NCBI RefSeq assembly: GCF_030698125.1
Contig: NZ_JAUYNV010000006.1
Location: 124,001 to 188,000 of the forward strand
DNA from: Methyloversatilis sp.
GTDB taxonomy: Bacteria; Pseudomonadota; Gammaproteobacteria; Burkholderiales; Rhodocyclaceae
Direction of reading: 5' to 3'
Length of the DNA: 64,000 nt
This document shows positions 38,804-46,975 of the stretch, piece after piece. Numbering within the stretch: the stretch's first letter is position 1; every line of letters begins with the position of its first letter. Below the pieces are notes generated by a model. The model saw nothing but the letters and a program-made list of their open reading frames with translations. It did no database searches and was not told the DNA's origin. Made by a program: the position numbers and the translations under genes.

Positions 38804-39562
38804 TCAGGCCGCGCGCTGCACGAAGTGCCTAGCATAGCGTGCGTCCAGCCGTGACAGGGTAAGCAGCAGCGGCAGGTCGGCCGTATTGAAGTCCGGGTCC
38901 CAGGCCGGTTCGCCGCACACGTCGGCACCGGCACGCAGATAACCCTTGACCAGCGGCGGCACGACGCAGGCCGGATGCGGTGTCAGCCGTTCCAGCGGCA
39001 GGCGCACTTTCGGGAACACGCGGTACTCGGGGGGGGACATGCGCTCGCTCAGGCTGTTGAAGATCGCCGCGGCGTTGTGACCGCCGTCTGCCATGCTGAT
39101 GCTGGCGCAGCCGATCAGGTACTGGTAGCCGCCGTCGAGCAAGTAGCGCGCGAGGCCGGACCACAGCAGCGCGATCACCGCGGCGTTGTTGCGGTAGTCC
39201 GGGTCGATGCAGGAGCGGCCGATCTCGACGATCTGCGAGCGCAGGTGGTCGAGCCGCCCGAGGTCGAATTCGGTTTCCGAGTAGTAGCCGCCTGTGCGCC
39301 GCGCCGCGTCGGGCGCCAGGATGCGGTAACAGCCGACGATGCGGCCGTTGTCGTCATCGCGCACGATGAGGTGATCGCAGTGCGGATCGAAGCGGTCGCT
39401 GTCCACGCCGTGGGTCGGCGCGTCGAGCCGTGCGCCGAGTTCCTCGACAAATACGCGCCAGCGCAGTTTCTGCGCCGCCAGGATTTCGGATTCGCAATTC
39501 GCCAGCGCGACGCTGAGATTGTGCTGGGCACGCCGCTCGCGTGCGGTATTGACCTGAAGCAT
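38804..39562 (-). CDS. olsB: OlsB-type N-acyltransferase (ornithine lipid synthesis)
   Basis: The 252-residue protein is of the GNAT-like acyl-ACP N-acyltransferase family (Acetyltransf_5, related to autoinducer synthases). Visible elements are AAQKLRWRVFVEELGARLD, CDHLIVRDDDNGRIVGCYRIL, VEIGRSCIDPDYRN and YLIGCASI. OlsB attaches a 3-hydroxyacyl chain to ornithine. With the OlsA-like gene it makes a phosphate-free membrane lipid, often induced by phosphate starvation; phoBR is in the same window. The C-terminal LVKGYLRAGADVCGEPAWD fits the family. Confidence 0.8.
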   Translation of the reverse strand: MLQVNTARERRAQHNLSVALANCESEILAAQKLRWRVFVEELGARLDAPTHGVDSDRFDPHCDHLIVRDDDNGRIVGCYRILAPDAARRTGGYYSETEFDLGRLDHLRSQIVEIGRSCIDPDYRNNAAVIALLWSGLARYLLDGGYQYLIGCASISMADGGHNAAAIFNSLSERMSPPEYRVFPKVRLPLERLTPHPACVVPPLVKGYLRAGADVCGEPAWDPDFNTADLPLLLTLSRLDARYARHFVQRAA

Positions 39563-39641
39563 GCAGGCGGTCTCCGTGAAGGGTCACCTTCACGATATGT
39601 GCGCAGTGTTCAGGCGATATGACGTAGCGGCGACACGACGG

Positions 39642-41420
39642 TTACAGTGGCGCCCCCCTGGGCTGGCCGAGAAAGCGCAGCGCGAGCAGCGTGATGTCGT
39701 CGGCCTGGGCGTGCGCGCCGCAGAAGGCGCGCGTGGCGTCGCGCACCGCGCCTATGGTCTGCAGCGCGCTGCCGCGAGCCGCGCCGGTAACGGCTGCGAG
39801 CAGGCGCGCTTCGCCGAATTGTTCGGCGGCTGCGTTTTCCGCCTCGGTCACGCCATCGGTATACAGCAGCAGCAGGTCGCCGCGCGCCAGCCGGGTTTCG
39901 CCGAGCGCGTAATCGATCGCCGGGTCGATGCCGGCTATCGGGTTGCGCGGTACCTTGAGCAGCGAGGCCGGCTCGCGGTGTCGCGCGATGACCGGCCGCA
40001 TGTGACCGGCATTGGCAAAGCGGAAGCTGCCGTTGCCGGTGTCGAGCAGGCCGATGAACAGGCTGGCGAAGAGCAGGCGGTCGTTGTTCAGCGCCAGCTT
40101 GCGGTTGATGCGCTCCATCACGCGTTCGAGATGGCCTTTCTGGCCCTGCTTGCGGCCGGCTTCCGAGCGCAACGTGGTCAGCGTGCGCATCATCAGCAAC
40201 GCAGCCGGCATGCCCTTGCCGCACACGTCGCCGATGGCGACGAACAGGCGCTTCTCGTCGATGAAGAAGGCATCGAAAAAATCGCCGCCCACTTCGCGTG
40301 CCTGCTGGATGGTCGCATCGCATTCGATTTCGAAGTGCTCGGGGAACAGCGGCGAGCGCATCGGCAGCATGCCGGTCTGGATCTCCTGCGCGGTACGCAT
40401 TTCCGACTGCAGGCGGTCGAGCACCATCGAGTTGCGCACGCGGTCGATCACCTGCTGATTGGTCTTGCGCATGCGCGCCGCCATCATGCCCAGAAGATTG
40501 CGCGCGACGCGCGGCAGCGGCAGCAGCTCGGAAAAGAACTGGTGGGCATCGATCAGCAGCAGGCGGGTGCCGGGTTCGGCCACCACCCAGGCCGAAGCCG
40601 GTTCACCGTCGATGATGGACAGTTCGCCGGCACATTCGCCCGCCGCGATCACGCTGTAATCGCCGCCCTGCGGGTTGTCGAGGTGCACGCGCAGCCGGCC
40701 GGTCAGCACCAGCGCCACGTGTTCATTCGATACGCCAGGCGCCAGCACAACGTACTCGTCGGGGTAGTCGCGCTGCGGGCAGTGCGCGAGCAGGCCTTCG
40801 ATCAATGCGTACGGCACGTCGCGGAACAGTTCGACGCGGGAAATGAAACCCAGCGCGCGCCGCTCGCCACCGCTGCGCCGATCGGTGCCGATGCGCGCGC
40901 CATCGCCGGTGGTCAGCGGGATGGCCGTGGCCGGGCGGCGCCGGCGTTCGATGCCGCGACGGATCGGCGCGCGGCCCTGTGCCGGCCCGGCGCGGCCAGG
41001 TCGGGTCCAGGCGAGCGTCAGCTGGTTGCGCGCGCCGACGCGCTCGTAGCTCACCTGATCGGCAAACTGGCGCACCAGGTGCACACCCAGGCCGCCGACG
41101 CTCGCCTCTTCCAGCGTGGCCGGAGCGACCGGATCGGGCAGCGCGAGCGGATCGAATTCGCAGCCATCGTCGGCAATGACCAGCTTGACCGACTGCGGTT
41201 CGAGGATGAGATCGAGCGCCAGTGTGTGCGGCGCCTCGTCGTCGAAGGCGTAGCTGACGATGTTGGCCACCAGTTCCGATACACACAGGTCGAGCCGGAA
41301 CGTGAGCTCGCTGCCCAGCTCGAAACTGTCACCCAGCGTGCGCAGCCAGGCGCTGGCGGCGGAAATCGCGCCGCTGTCGTTGATCAGCCGCAGGCTGCGG
41401 CGCGCATGGGCGCTATGCAT
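39642..41420 (-). CDS. RsbW-like kinase / cNMP-binding / SpoIIE-type phosphatase fusion
   Basis: The 592-residue protein has three parts. An N-terminal anti-sigma-type HATPase domain (about 10-145) carries SELVANIVSYAF and ADDGCEFDP ... VGGLGVHLVRQF. A cNMP-binding-like domain (about 195-310) has YVVLAPGVSNEHVALVLTGRLRV and GECAGELSIIDG. A C-terminal PP2C/SpoIIE phosphatase (about 345-585) has REVGGDFFDAFF, AIGDVCGKGMPAA and DGVTEAEN. This is a partner-switch protein that could both phosphorylate and dephosphorylate its STAS partner, encoded just upstream. The ATG at 41420 has an AGGGGG ribosome-binding site and is better than the ORF-track TTG at 41435. No sigma factor gene is adjacent. Confidence 0.88.
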   Translation of the reverse strand: MHSAHARRSLRLINDSGAISAASAWLRTLGDSFELGSELTFRLDLCVSELVANIVSYAFDDEAPHTLALDLILEPQSVKLVIADDGCEFDPLALPDPVAPATLEEASVGGLGVHLVRQFADQVSYERVGARNQLTLAWTRPGRAGPAQGRAPIRRGIERRRRPATAIPLTTGDGARIGTDRRSGGERRALGFISRVELFRDVPYALIEGLLAHCPQRDYPDEYVVLAPGVSNEHVALVLTGRLRVHLDNPQGGDYSVIAAGECAGELSIIDGEPASAWVVAEPGTRLLLIDAHQFFSELLPLPRVARNLLGMMAARMRKTNQQVIDRVRNSMVLDRLQSEMRTAQEIQTGMLPMRSPLFPEHFEIECDATIQQAREVGGDFFDAFFIDEKRLFVAIGDVCGKGMPAALLMMRTLTTLRSEAGRKQGQKGHLERVMERINRKLALNNDRLLFASLFIGLLDTGNGSFRFANAGHMRPVIARHREPASLLKVPRNPIAGIDPAIDYALGETRLARGDLLLLYTDGVTEAENAAAEQFGEARLLAAVTGAARGSALQTIGAVRDATRAFCGAHAQADDITLLALRFLGQPRGAPL

Positions 41421-41450
41421 CGGCGCCCCCTGCAAGCACGTTGAGCGGAC

Positions 41451-41792
41451 TCAGGCGTCGAGTGCCGCGCGCGCCGTGTCGAGATCGGCGCACAAGGTCA
41501 GCAACTGGTCGACGCCGGCGGTCTGCAGCACGCGCAGTACCATGGGCTGGGCACCGAACAGCACCAGCTTGCCGCCGCGCGAGGCCTGGCCACGCGCGCC
41601 CGCCAGCAAGGTCCGGATGCCGATCGACGCGACGAAACTGACGTCTGACAGGTCGACCGCGATCTTCGCCGGATGCGTGCTGGTCAGATAGGTGAAGGGC
41701 TGGTCGAGGGTCTGCGCGCCTTCGATGTCGAGCCGGCCGTCCAGCCGGATCAGGGTGATGTCGCCATCCAGCGTCTGGCTGTCCATTTTCAT
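41451..41792 (-). CDS. STAS-domain anti-sigma factor antagonist
   Basis: The 113-residue protein is a single STAS domain (DITLIRLDGRLDIEGAQTL, KIAVDLSDVSFVASIGIRTLLAGARGQ). The serine of FVASIG is the expected phosphorylation site in SpoIIAA/RsbV-type antagonists. It precedes the kinase-phosphatase gene by 30 bases and has GGAGCAAGCAA before ATG 41792. Together they form a two-gene partner-switch module whose output is not in the window. Confidence 0.9.
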   Translation of the reverse strand: MKMDSQTLDGDITLIRLDGRLDIEGAQTLDQPFTYLTSTHPAKIAVDLSDVSFVASIGIRTLLAGARGQASRGGKLVLFGAQPMVLRVLQTAGVDQLLTLCADLDTARAALDA

Positions 41793-41886
41793 TTGCTTGC
41801 TCCGGTGTTGTCCGATCGCCGACTGGGGGCGACCGGACGAGCTCTGCAGCTTGTTTCATTTCCATGTCAGGCGTGTGACAGCGCTT

Positions 41887-42519
41887 TCACTGCGTTGGCG
41901 CGTCGCCCCAGCGCGGCATCAGATCGTGCGGCACGCGCAACTGGTCGAGCACGCGGGCGACGACGAAATCGACCAGGTCGTTGATGCCCCGGGGCTGATG
42001 ATAGAAGCCGGGCGATGGCGGCAGGATGACCGCGCCGTTGCGCGACAGGCTCAGCATGTTCTCCAGGTGCAGCGTGGAAAAGGGTGTTTCACGCGGCACC
42101 AGGATGAGCTGCCGGCGTTCCTTCATCACCACGTCGGCGGCGCGCTCGATCAGGCTCGACGCCAGGCCGTGGGCGATCGCCGCCAGCGTGCCCATCGAGC
42201 ACGGGCACACCACCATGGCGTCGGGCGGATTCGAACCGGACGCGGGCGGGCAGTTCCAGTCCTCGCGGCCGAATACTTCCAGCTGGCCGGGCGGGGCGTT
42301 GAAACGCGCGGACAGTTCGCGCGTGGCCTGTGCAGGATTGGCCGGCAGCAGCAGATCCATCTCCTGCCGGGCCACGATCTGCGCCACCTGCGAATAGACC
42401 AGCCACACCTTGCAGCCGGCGCCGAGCAGGCATTCGATCAGGCGCAGACCGTACGGCATGCCGGAGGCACCGGTCAGTGCGACGAGGATGGTCGGCGGTA
42501 CAGCGGGGGAGGTCGTCAT
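41887..42519 (-). CDS. ubiX: Flavin prenyltransferase
   Basis: The 210-residue enzyme makes prenylated FMN, the cofactor of UbiD decarboxylases in ubiquinone synthesis. Its motifs LVALTGASGMPYGLRL, VVCPCSMGTLAAIAHGLASSLI and LVPRETPFSTLHLENML are diagnostic. It begins one base overlapping the stop of the Gx transporter gene. No ubiD is in the window. Confidence 0.95.
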   Translation of the reverse strand: MTTSPAVPPTILVALTGASGMPYGLRLIECLLGAGCKVWLVYSQVAQIVARQEMDLLLPANPAQATRELSARFNAPPGQLEVFGREDWNCPPASGSNPPDAMVVCPCSMGTLAAIAHGLASSLIERAADVVMKERRQLILVPRETPFSTLHLENMLSLSRNGAVILPPSPGFYHQPRGINDLVDFVVARVLDQLRVPHDLMPRWGDAPTQ

Positions 42520-43040
42520 CAGGTTTTCTCCTGCATCAGCCGGGCGGCGACGATGCCGTTGAGGATGCCGAACAGCAGCGCGGCGCCGAAGAACACCGGA
42601 GCCAGATTGAACAGGCCGTCATGCGGCACCAGCCACAGGCGCGCCAGCAGAAGTTGCGCGCCGATATGGGCGAACGCCGCGGCGACCGAGCGGCCGATCG
42701 GTCCGAGCCAGTGCCAGGGCACCGCCTGCAGCGCCCCCAGCACCGCCAGACTGGTCAGTGCGCCGATACCGGCCAGAAAGAATCCGGGCGCAAGAAACTG
42801 GCCGGCGAGCAAGCTTCCGGCGACCACCCGCAGCACGCTGACCCAGGCCGCGTCGCGCCAGCCGTGGCGCGCCAGCACGATCAGGATGACGATATTCGCC
42901 AGACCGGGCTTGACGCCCGGCAGCGGACTCGGAATCGCCGCCTCGACCAGCGAGGCGGCGATCGCCGCCGCTGCGTAGCGCGCCAGCCGGCGGTCGCGGG
43001 CACTGGGCTCGACCTGCAACGTCGCGGCTGATGGCGCCAT
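42519..43040 (-). CDS. Gx transporter family membrane protein
   Basis: The 173-residue protein has about five membrane helices with the family landmarks IPSPLPGVKPGLANIVILIVL and HGWRDAAWVSVLRVVAGSLLAG. It is homologous to heptaprenyl-diphosphate synthase component I, which is now seen as a Gx (ECF S-component-like) transporter group. The substrate is unknown. It follows the NusG-II gene with a one-base overlap, a pair often seen with ApbE. Confidence 0.82.
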   Translation of the reverse strand: MAPSAATLQVEPSARDRRLARYAAAAIAASLVEAAIPSPLPGVKPGLANIVILIVLARHGWRDAAWVSVLRVVAGSLLAGQFLAPGFFLAGIGALTSLAVLGALQAVPWHWLGPIGRSVAAAFAHIGAQLLLARLWLVPHDGLFNLAPVFFGAALLFGILNGIVAARLMQEKT

Positions 43041-43414
43041 CAGAATGCCACCGTGTCATGCGCACCGTCGGGCCCGACCAGTTGCAGCGAAATATGGCTG
43101 GGTGCGCACACTGCGACACTGCCGGCGCGGGTCAGCCAGCCCTGCTGCACGCAGTACTGGCGCGGGCCCGGATCGGCCGCGATGCGCGCCCGGCCCGGTT
43201 CGACCTCGATCACGGTCTGGCCGCGCGCGCCCAGGGCGCCGTCGAGGGCGATGCGATGCGTGCCGGTCAGCGGCAGTTCGGCCACGATGCGCCCGTCCAG
43301 CCTGACCTGTGCCATGGCCGGTGCGCCGCGGCCCCATTGCGCGGCCGCGGTCGCCGCGGTGGCGAGCAGGCCGGCGGCAATGACCAGCCAGTCGCCTGGC
43401 CGCACTGCCTTCAT
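43040..43414 (-). CDS. NusG domain II-containing membrane-anchored protein
   Basis: The 124-residue protein has an N-terminal hydrophobic helix (DWLVIAAGLLATAATAAAQW) and a NusG_II-like domain (VRLDGRIVAELPLTG ... QYCVQQGWLTRAGSVAVCAPSHISLQL). Such proteins accompany Gx transporters, probably in flavin or electron-transfer maturation. The start overlaps the rapZ stop (ATGA). Confidence 0.8.
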   Translation of the reverse strand: MKAVRPGDWLVIAAGLLATAATAAAQWGRGAPAMAQVRLDGRIVAELPLTGTHRIALDGALGARGQTVIEVEPGRARIAADPGPRQYCVQQGWLTRAGSVAVCAPSHISLQLVGPDGAHDTVAF

Positions 43415-44259
43415 TTATGCGACGAAGCCAGCGAGCGATGGCGCACCAGCACACGCGCCGCGCTGCGGAAGTATTCGGCCAGCCACTGCGCCATGTACAC
43501 GGAGCGATGCTGACCGCCGGTACAGCCGATGGCCACGGTGAGGTAGCTGCGGCTGTCCTTCACATAACAGGGCAGCCAGTCGCCCACGAAGCGCGCGATG
43601 TCGTCGCGCATGCGGATCACCTCGGCGTGGCCCTCGAGGAAATCGATCACCGGCTTGTCCTGGCCGCTCTGCGGCCGCAGCGTGACGTCGTAATAGGGAT
43701 TGGGCAGGCAACGCACGTCGAACACCAGATCGGCGTCGAGCGGAATGCCATGCTTGAAACCGAACGACTCGAACATGAGCGTCAGCCCGGCCGCCTCGTC
43801 GACTTCGACCACGTCGCGTATCCACTTGCGCAGCACGGAGGCGTGCAGATCGCTGGTGTCGATGCGATGACCCAGTTCGACGATCGGCGCCAGCAACTCG
43901 CGCTCGCGCCGGATCGCCTCGCCGAGCGAGGTCTGGTCGTCGCCCAGCGGGTGGCGGCGGCGTGTTTCGGAGAAGCGCGCGATCAGCGTGGCGTCACGCG
44001 CGTCGAGAAACAGCGTCTGCAGCTCGGTGCCGTTGCGCAGCACACCCATCATCGGCGGCAACGCTTCCATGCTCTTGCCCGAACGCACGTCCACCGCGAT
44101 GGCGACGCGGCTGTAGCCGGCTTCGCGCAAATGCCCGACCAGCTGCGGCAGCATCGGCGCGGGCAAGTTGTCGACGCAGAAGAAACCGCCATCTTCCAGC
44201 ACATTGAGCGCCACGCTCTTGCCGGAACCGGACATGCCGCTGATCAATACGAGGCGCAT
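43411..44259 (-). CDS. rapZ: RNase adapter / nucleotide-binding protein RapZ
   Basis: The 282-residue protein has the Walker A loop MSGSGKSVAL, CVDNLP, the Walker B-like ALFLDAR-type segment (TLFLDARD) and the C-terminal IGCTGGQHRSVYMAQWL. In E. coli it binds GlmZ/GlmY sRNA and RNase E to control glucosamine-6-phosphate synthesis. I take ATG 44259 (MRLVLISG) as start; an upstream GTG at 44283 is in frame but weak. The usual PTS/hprK neighbours are not seen beside it. Confidence 0.93.
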   Translation of the reverse strand: MRLVLISGMSGSGKSVALNVLEDGGFFCVDNLPAPMLPQLVGHLREAGYSRVAIAVDVRSGKSMEALPPMMGVLRNGTELQTLFLDARDATLIARFSETRRRHPLGDDQTSLGEAIRRERELLAPIVELGHRIDTSDLHASVLRKWIRDVVEVDEAAGLTLMFESFGFKHGIPLDADLVFDVRCLPNPYYDVTLRPQSGQDKPVIDFLEGHAEVIRMRDDIARFVGDWLPCYVKDSRSYLTVAIGCTGGQHRSVYMAQWLAEYFRSAARVLVRHRSLASSHK

Positions 44260-44516
44260 CGCGCCACGTCGCAATTCGTTCACCGTGATTCACCCTGCAA
44301 ATGGATTTTCATGCATGCAACATGCTTGACTCTGACCGGCCGCAATCTACGCTTGAAGCTCTGGCCTGCTCCGGACCCCTTGACCGACCGTCCGCCACAG
44401 GCCGTCCATGATGATCCAGACGGGTGCGTCGCAGGCGATTTTCTGCAAGGTCCGACGCGCGTCCGCGCCGAGCCCGGGTTTTCGCCCGCTGCACTTTCAC
44501 ATCGAAGGAGCCCGGC

Positions 44517-44699
44517 ATGCGATATCTCAGACTTCAGCGCAGTCAGGCCAACAGGCGGCGTTCCGAACGGGACGCCGATCGATCGGGGCCGCGCACCGAA
44601 CCGGTGCAGAATGATCCGCTCGCCCGCGAGTATCCGGCGCCCGCCGAACAGGCGCCCGTCGAGCCGGCAGTCGGCCCGCACAAACTGAAGTCGGGTTGA
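44517..44699 (+). CDS. Possible small basic protein (60 aa), hypothetical
   Basis: The ATG has a near-perfect GAAGGAG seven bases upstream. The product begins MRYLRLQRSQANRRRSERDADRSG and ends in a Pro/Glu-rich tail. There is no membrane segment and no recognised domain. It fills most of a 445-base gap between rapZ and the DUF1289 gene; I see nothing else in 44260-44516. The composition looks coding-like at third positions, but conservation is untested. Confidence 0.4.
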   Translation: MRYLRLQRSQANRRRSERDADRSGPRTEPVQNDPLAREYPAPAEQAPVEPAVGPHKLKSG

Positions 44700-44704
44700 A
44701 CTGC

Positions 44705-44899
44705 TCACGTGCTGTCCGTCGGCGTGACCCGCAGGTGTCCGGCGGCTTCGCGTCGGCTGATGTTTGCCAGTATCTGCAGGCGATGGCTGTCGGTCGTCGA
44801 ACCCCAGCAGGCGATTTCATCGCGCGAGCGCAGGCAGCCCAGGCAGAGTGCGGTGGCGGGATCAAGCTGGCAAACGCCGGTACAGGGCGAATCAATCAT
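44705..44899 (-). CDS. DUF1289 family protein
   Basis: The 64-residue protein has the cysteine signature SPCTGVCQLDPATALCLGCLRSRDEIACW, which defines DUF1289 (a small Fe-S- or zinc-like Cys cluster of unknown role). The ATG overlaps the HMG-CoA lyase stop (ATGA), so it is the last gene of that run. Confidence 0.9.
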   Translation of the reverse strand: MIDSPCTGVCQLDPATALCLGCLRSRDEIACWGSTTDSHRLQILANISRREAAGHLRVTPTDST

Positions 44900-45807
44900 G
44901 AAACTCGTCTTGAGTTGAAGGCACGGGCCACACGCGATGCGACCGGGCGGTCGAGTTGCGCGCTGATCCAGTTCGCCACCCCCACCAGTTTCTGCAGATC
45001 GACACCGGTGTGCACGCCGGCATCATCGAAAAGATAGACCAGGTCTTCGGTCGCAACGTTTCCGGTCGCGCCCGGCGCGAACGGACAGCCGCCCAATCCG
45101 CCGACCGAGGCGTCGAACACCGTCACGCCGGCCAGTGCGGCCGCATGGACGTTGGCTGCGGCCATGCCCCAGGTGTCGTGGAAATGACCGGCGAGCCGCT
45201 CCGGCGGCACGCGTCGCGCCACGCAGTCGATCAGCGCACGCACCCGGAACGGGCTGCCGACGCCGGTCGTGTCGCCGAGGCTCACTTCGTGACAGCCCAT
45301 GGCGATCAGCTCGGCCGCGAGTGTGGCGACGATTTCATCACTGACCGGACCTTCATACGGGCAGCCCATGACGCACGACAGGTAGCCGCGCATGCGCAGG
45401 CCGGTGTCGTGCGCGCGCAGCGCCACGCGCGCCAGACGGGCCATCGATTCGGCGATGCTGCAGCCGGTATTGCGTTGCGAAAAGGTTTCCGACACGGCGG
45501 CAAAGATCGCGATGTCGGTGCAGCCAGCGTCCAGCGCAGCATCGAGCCCGGTTTCGTTCGGCACCAGGCAGGGGTAGCTGACGCCGCGGCGGCGGTCGAG
45601 CCGCTTCATGAGTTCACCGCTGCCGGCCATATTGGGCACGCGGCGCGGCGACACGAAGGCGCCGGCTTCGATGTCGCGCAAACCGGTATCCGCGAGCCGG
45701 CCGATGAGTTCAAGCCGGCGATCGACGTCAAGTGCGAGCGCTTCGTTCTGCAGGCCATCGCGCGGACCGACCTCGACGATGCGCACGGCAGCGGGCAGCG
45801 CCGCCAT
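44896..45807 (-). CDS. Hydroxymethylglutaryl-CoA lyase
   Basis: The 303-residue enzyme splits HMG-CoA to acetyl-CoA and acetoacetate, the last step of leucine breakdown. Markers: VEVGPRDGLQNE, GCHEVSLGDTTGVGSP, LAGHFHDTWGMA and the catalytic cysteine loop GLGGCPFAPGATGNVATED. ATG 45807 overlaps the crotonase stop; the ORF-track GTG is one codon earlier. Other leucine genes (isovaleryl-CoA dehydrogenase, methylcrotonyl-CoA carboxylase) are not here. Confidence 0.93.
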   Translation of the reverse strand: MAALPAAVRIVEVGPRDGLQNEALALDVDRRLELIGRLADTGLRDIEAGAFVSPRRVPNMAGSGELMKRLDRRRGVSYPCLVPNETGLDAALDAGCTDIAIFAAVSETFSQRNTGCSIAESMARLARVALRAHDTGLRMRGYLSCVMGCPYEGPVSDEIVATLAAELIAMGCHEVSLGDTTGVGSPFRVRALIDCVARRVPPERLAGHFHDTWGMAAANVHAAALAGVTVFDASVGGLGGCPFAPGATGNVATEDLVYLFDDAGVHTGVDLQKLVGVANWISAQLDRPVASRVARAFNSRRVS

Positions 45808-46601
45808 CACGAACCGCCAGCCGGCACCCAGCCGGGATGACGTCGTTCGAACAGTGCGTCCAGACCTTCCTGCGCCTCGGCGCCGGCATCGAGCCGATGT
45901 TCGATATCCACCGCCTGATCGAGCGTCTTCTCATCCACCCGCGGCCGGCCGAGCGCACGCACCAGTGATTTGACCTGCTGCTGCGCACGCGGTCCGCCGA
46001 GCAGCAGCGCATCGACCACTTCGCCGATCGCATCGTCGAGTTGATCGGCCGACGCGGCCAGTTCCGACAGCAGGCCGATGCGATAGGCCTCGGATGCAGA
46101 AAAGCGCTCGCCGGTCAGGAAGTAGCGGCGTGCGCGCTGCGGACCGACCGCGGCGATCACGTAGGGCGCGATGACGGCAGGTACGCGACCGATGTGCACG
46201 GCATCGAACGAAAACTCGGCATCGAAACTGGCGATGGCAATGTCGCACGCGGCGATCAGGCCGGCACCCAGCCCGTAGGCCGGGCCCTGCACGCGTGCCA
46301 CCACGGGTCGCGCACATTCGGCGACGCTGCGCAGCAATCGCGCGGCGAGCGCCGGCTCGACGGCGATCAGGCCGCTGCGCTCCAGCTCGAGCGGGTCGGA
46401 ACCGATGCTGAAACTGTCACCCAGCGCCGACAGGACGATGGTGCGCACGCCGGGCTGTGCGACCAGATCGTCGATGGCACCGATCAGTGACTCCGCGAGC
46501 GACGCGTCGAGCAGATTGTGCGCATGCGGGCGATTCAGCGTGACGATGCCGATGCCGGCATCGACTTCGGACAGCACGAGCGCGTCGGCATGGCGCGTCA
46601 C
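45807..46601 (-). CDS. Enoyl-CoA hydratase/isomerase family protein (methylglutaconyl-CoA hydratase-like)
   Basis: The 264-residue crotonase has TLNRPHAHNLLDASL, the oxyanion segment ARVQGPAYGLGAGLIAACDIAIAS and HIGRVPAVIAPYVIAAVGPQRARRY, most like LiuC. It lies directly before the HMG-CoA lyase gene, which fits leucine degradation. The residue aligned with the second catalytic glutamate of hydratases (usually TEV in LiuC) reads DAV here, and the first (E144 of rat enzyme) is absent as in LiuC. Activity may therefore be altered. Confidence 0.82.
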   Translation of the reverse strand: MTRHADALVLSEVDAGIGIVTLNRPHAHNLLDASLAESLIGAIDDLVAQPGVRTIVLSALGDSFSIGSDPLELERSGLIAVEPALAARLLRSVAECARPVVARVQGPAYGLGAGLIAACDIAIASFDAEFSFDAVHIGRVPAVIAPYVIAAVGPQRARRYFLTGERFSASEAYRIGLLSELAASADQLDDAIGEVVDALLLGGPRAQQQVKSLVRALGRPRVDEKTLDQAVDIEHRLDAGAEAQEGLDALFERRHPGWVPAGGS

Positions 46602-46975
46602 TGCGGGTCTCCCTGAACCAGCGCGCCGCCGAGCGCGCGCAGCGGCGCACCCAGTTCGAAGCCGGGCATCACGACTTCCTCGTCCACGGCATACAGCTGG
46701 CAGGGCAGGCCGTGCGCCTCGCAGCGTGCCAGTGCGTCAGTCACTGCGCCATCGCCGGCATTCCAGGCCCAGTCGCCATTCATGTTCAGCGCAAAAGCGC
46801 GCGGGCGGATGCCGATTCGCAGGAATCGGCCGTAGCCGGCACGACCGCTTTCGGTCAGCAGCGGCACCGCTTGCACCAGGTCGACCGGACGGACTTGGGT
46901 GCTCTGTGCGGTGCCGACCGCGGGCAGACACACACAGATACAGGCGAACAGCAGGCGCGTCAGATCAGGCTTCAT
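46598..46975 (-). CDS. Hypothetical exported protein
   Basis: The 125-residue protein has a signal peptide (LTRLLFACICVCLPAVGTAQS). Its mature part has AGYGRFLRIGIRPRAFALNMNGDWAWNAGDGAV and a Cys pair (ARCEAHGLPCQLYAVDEEVV). No domain is recognised. The C-terminus overlaps the crotonase start by 4 bases and its N-terminus overlaps the LOG gene by 11 bases. The run LOG-this-crotonase-lyase-DUF1289 is therefore one transcription unit. Confidence 0.75.
   Translation of the reverse strand: MKPDLTRLLFACICVCLPAVGTAQSTQVRPVDLVQAVPLLTESGRAGYGRFLRIGIRPRAFALNMNGDWAWNAGDGAVTDALARCEAHGLPCQLYAVDEEVVMPGFELGAPLRALGGALVQGDPQ

Noticed and set aside
39561-41444. 627-residue plus-strand ORF opposite the SpoIIE-type gene
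   Set aside because: It is a shadow frame; the minus strand shows HATPase, cNMP and PP2C motifs.
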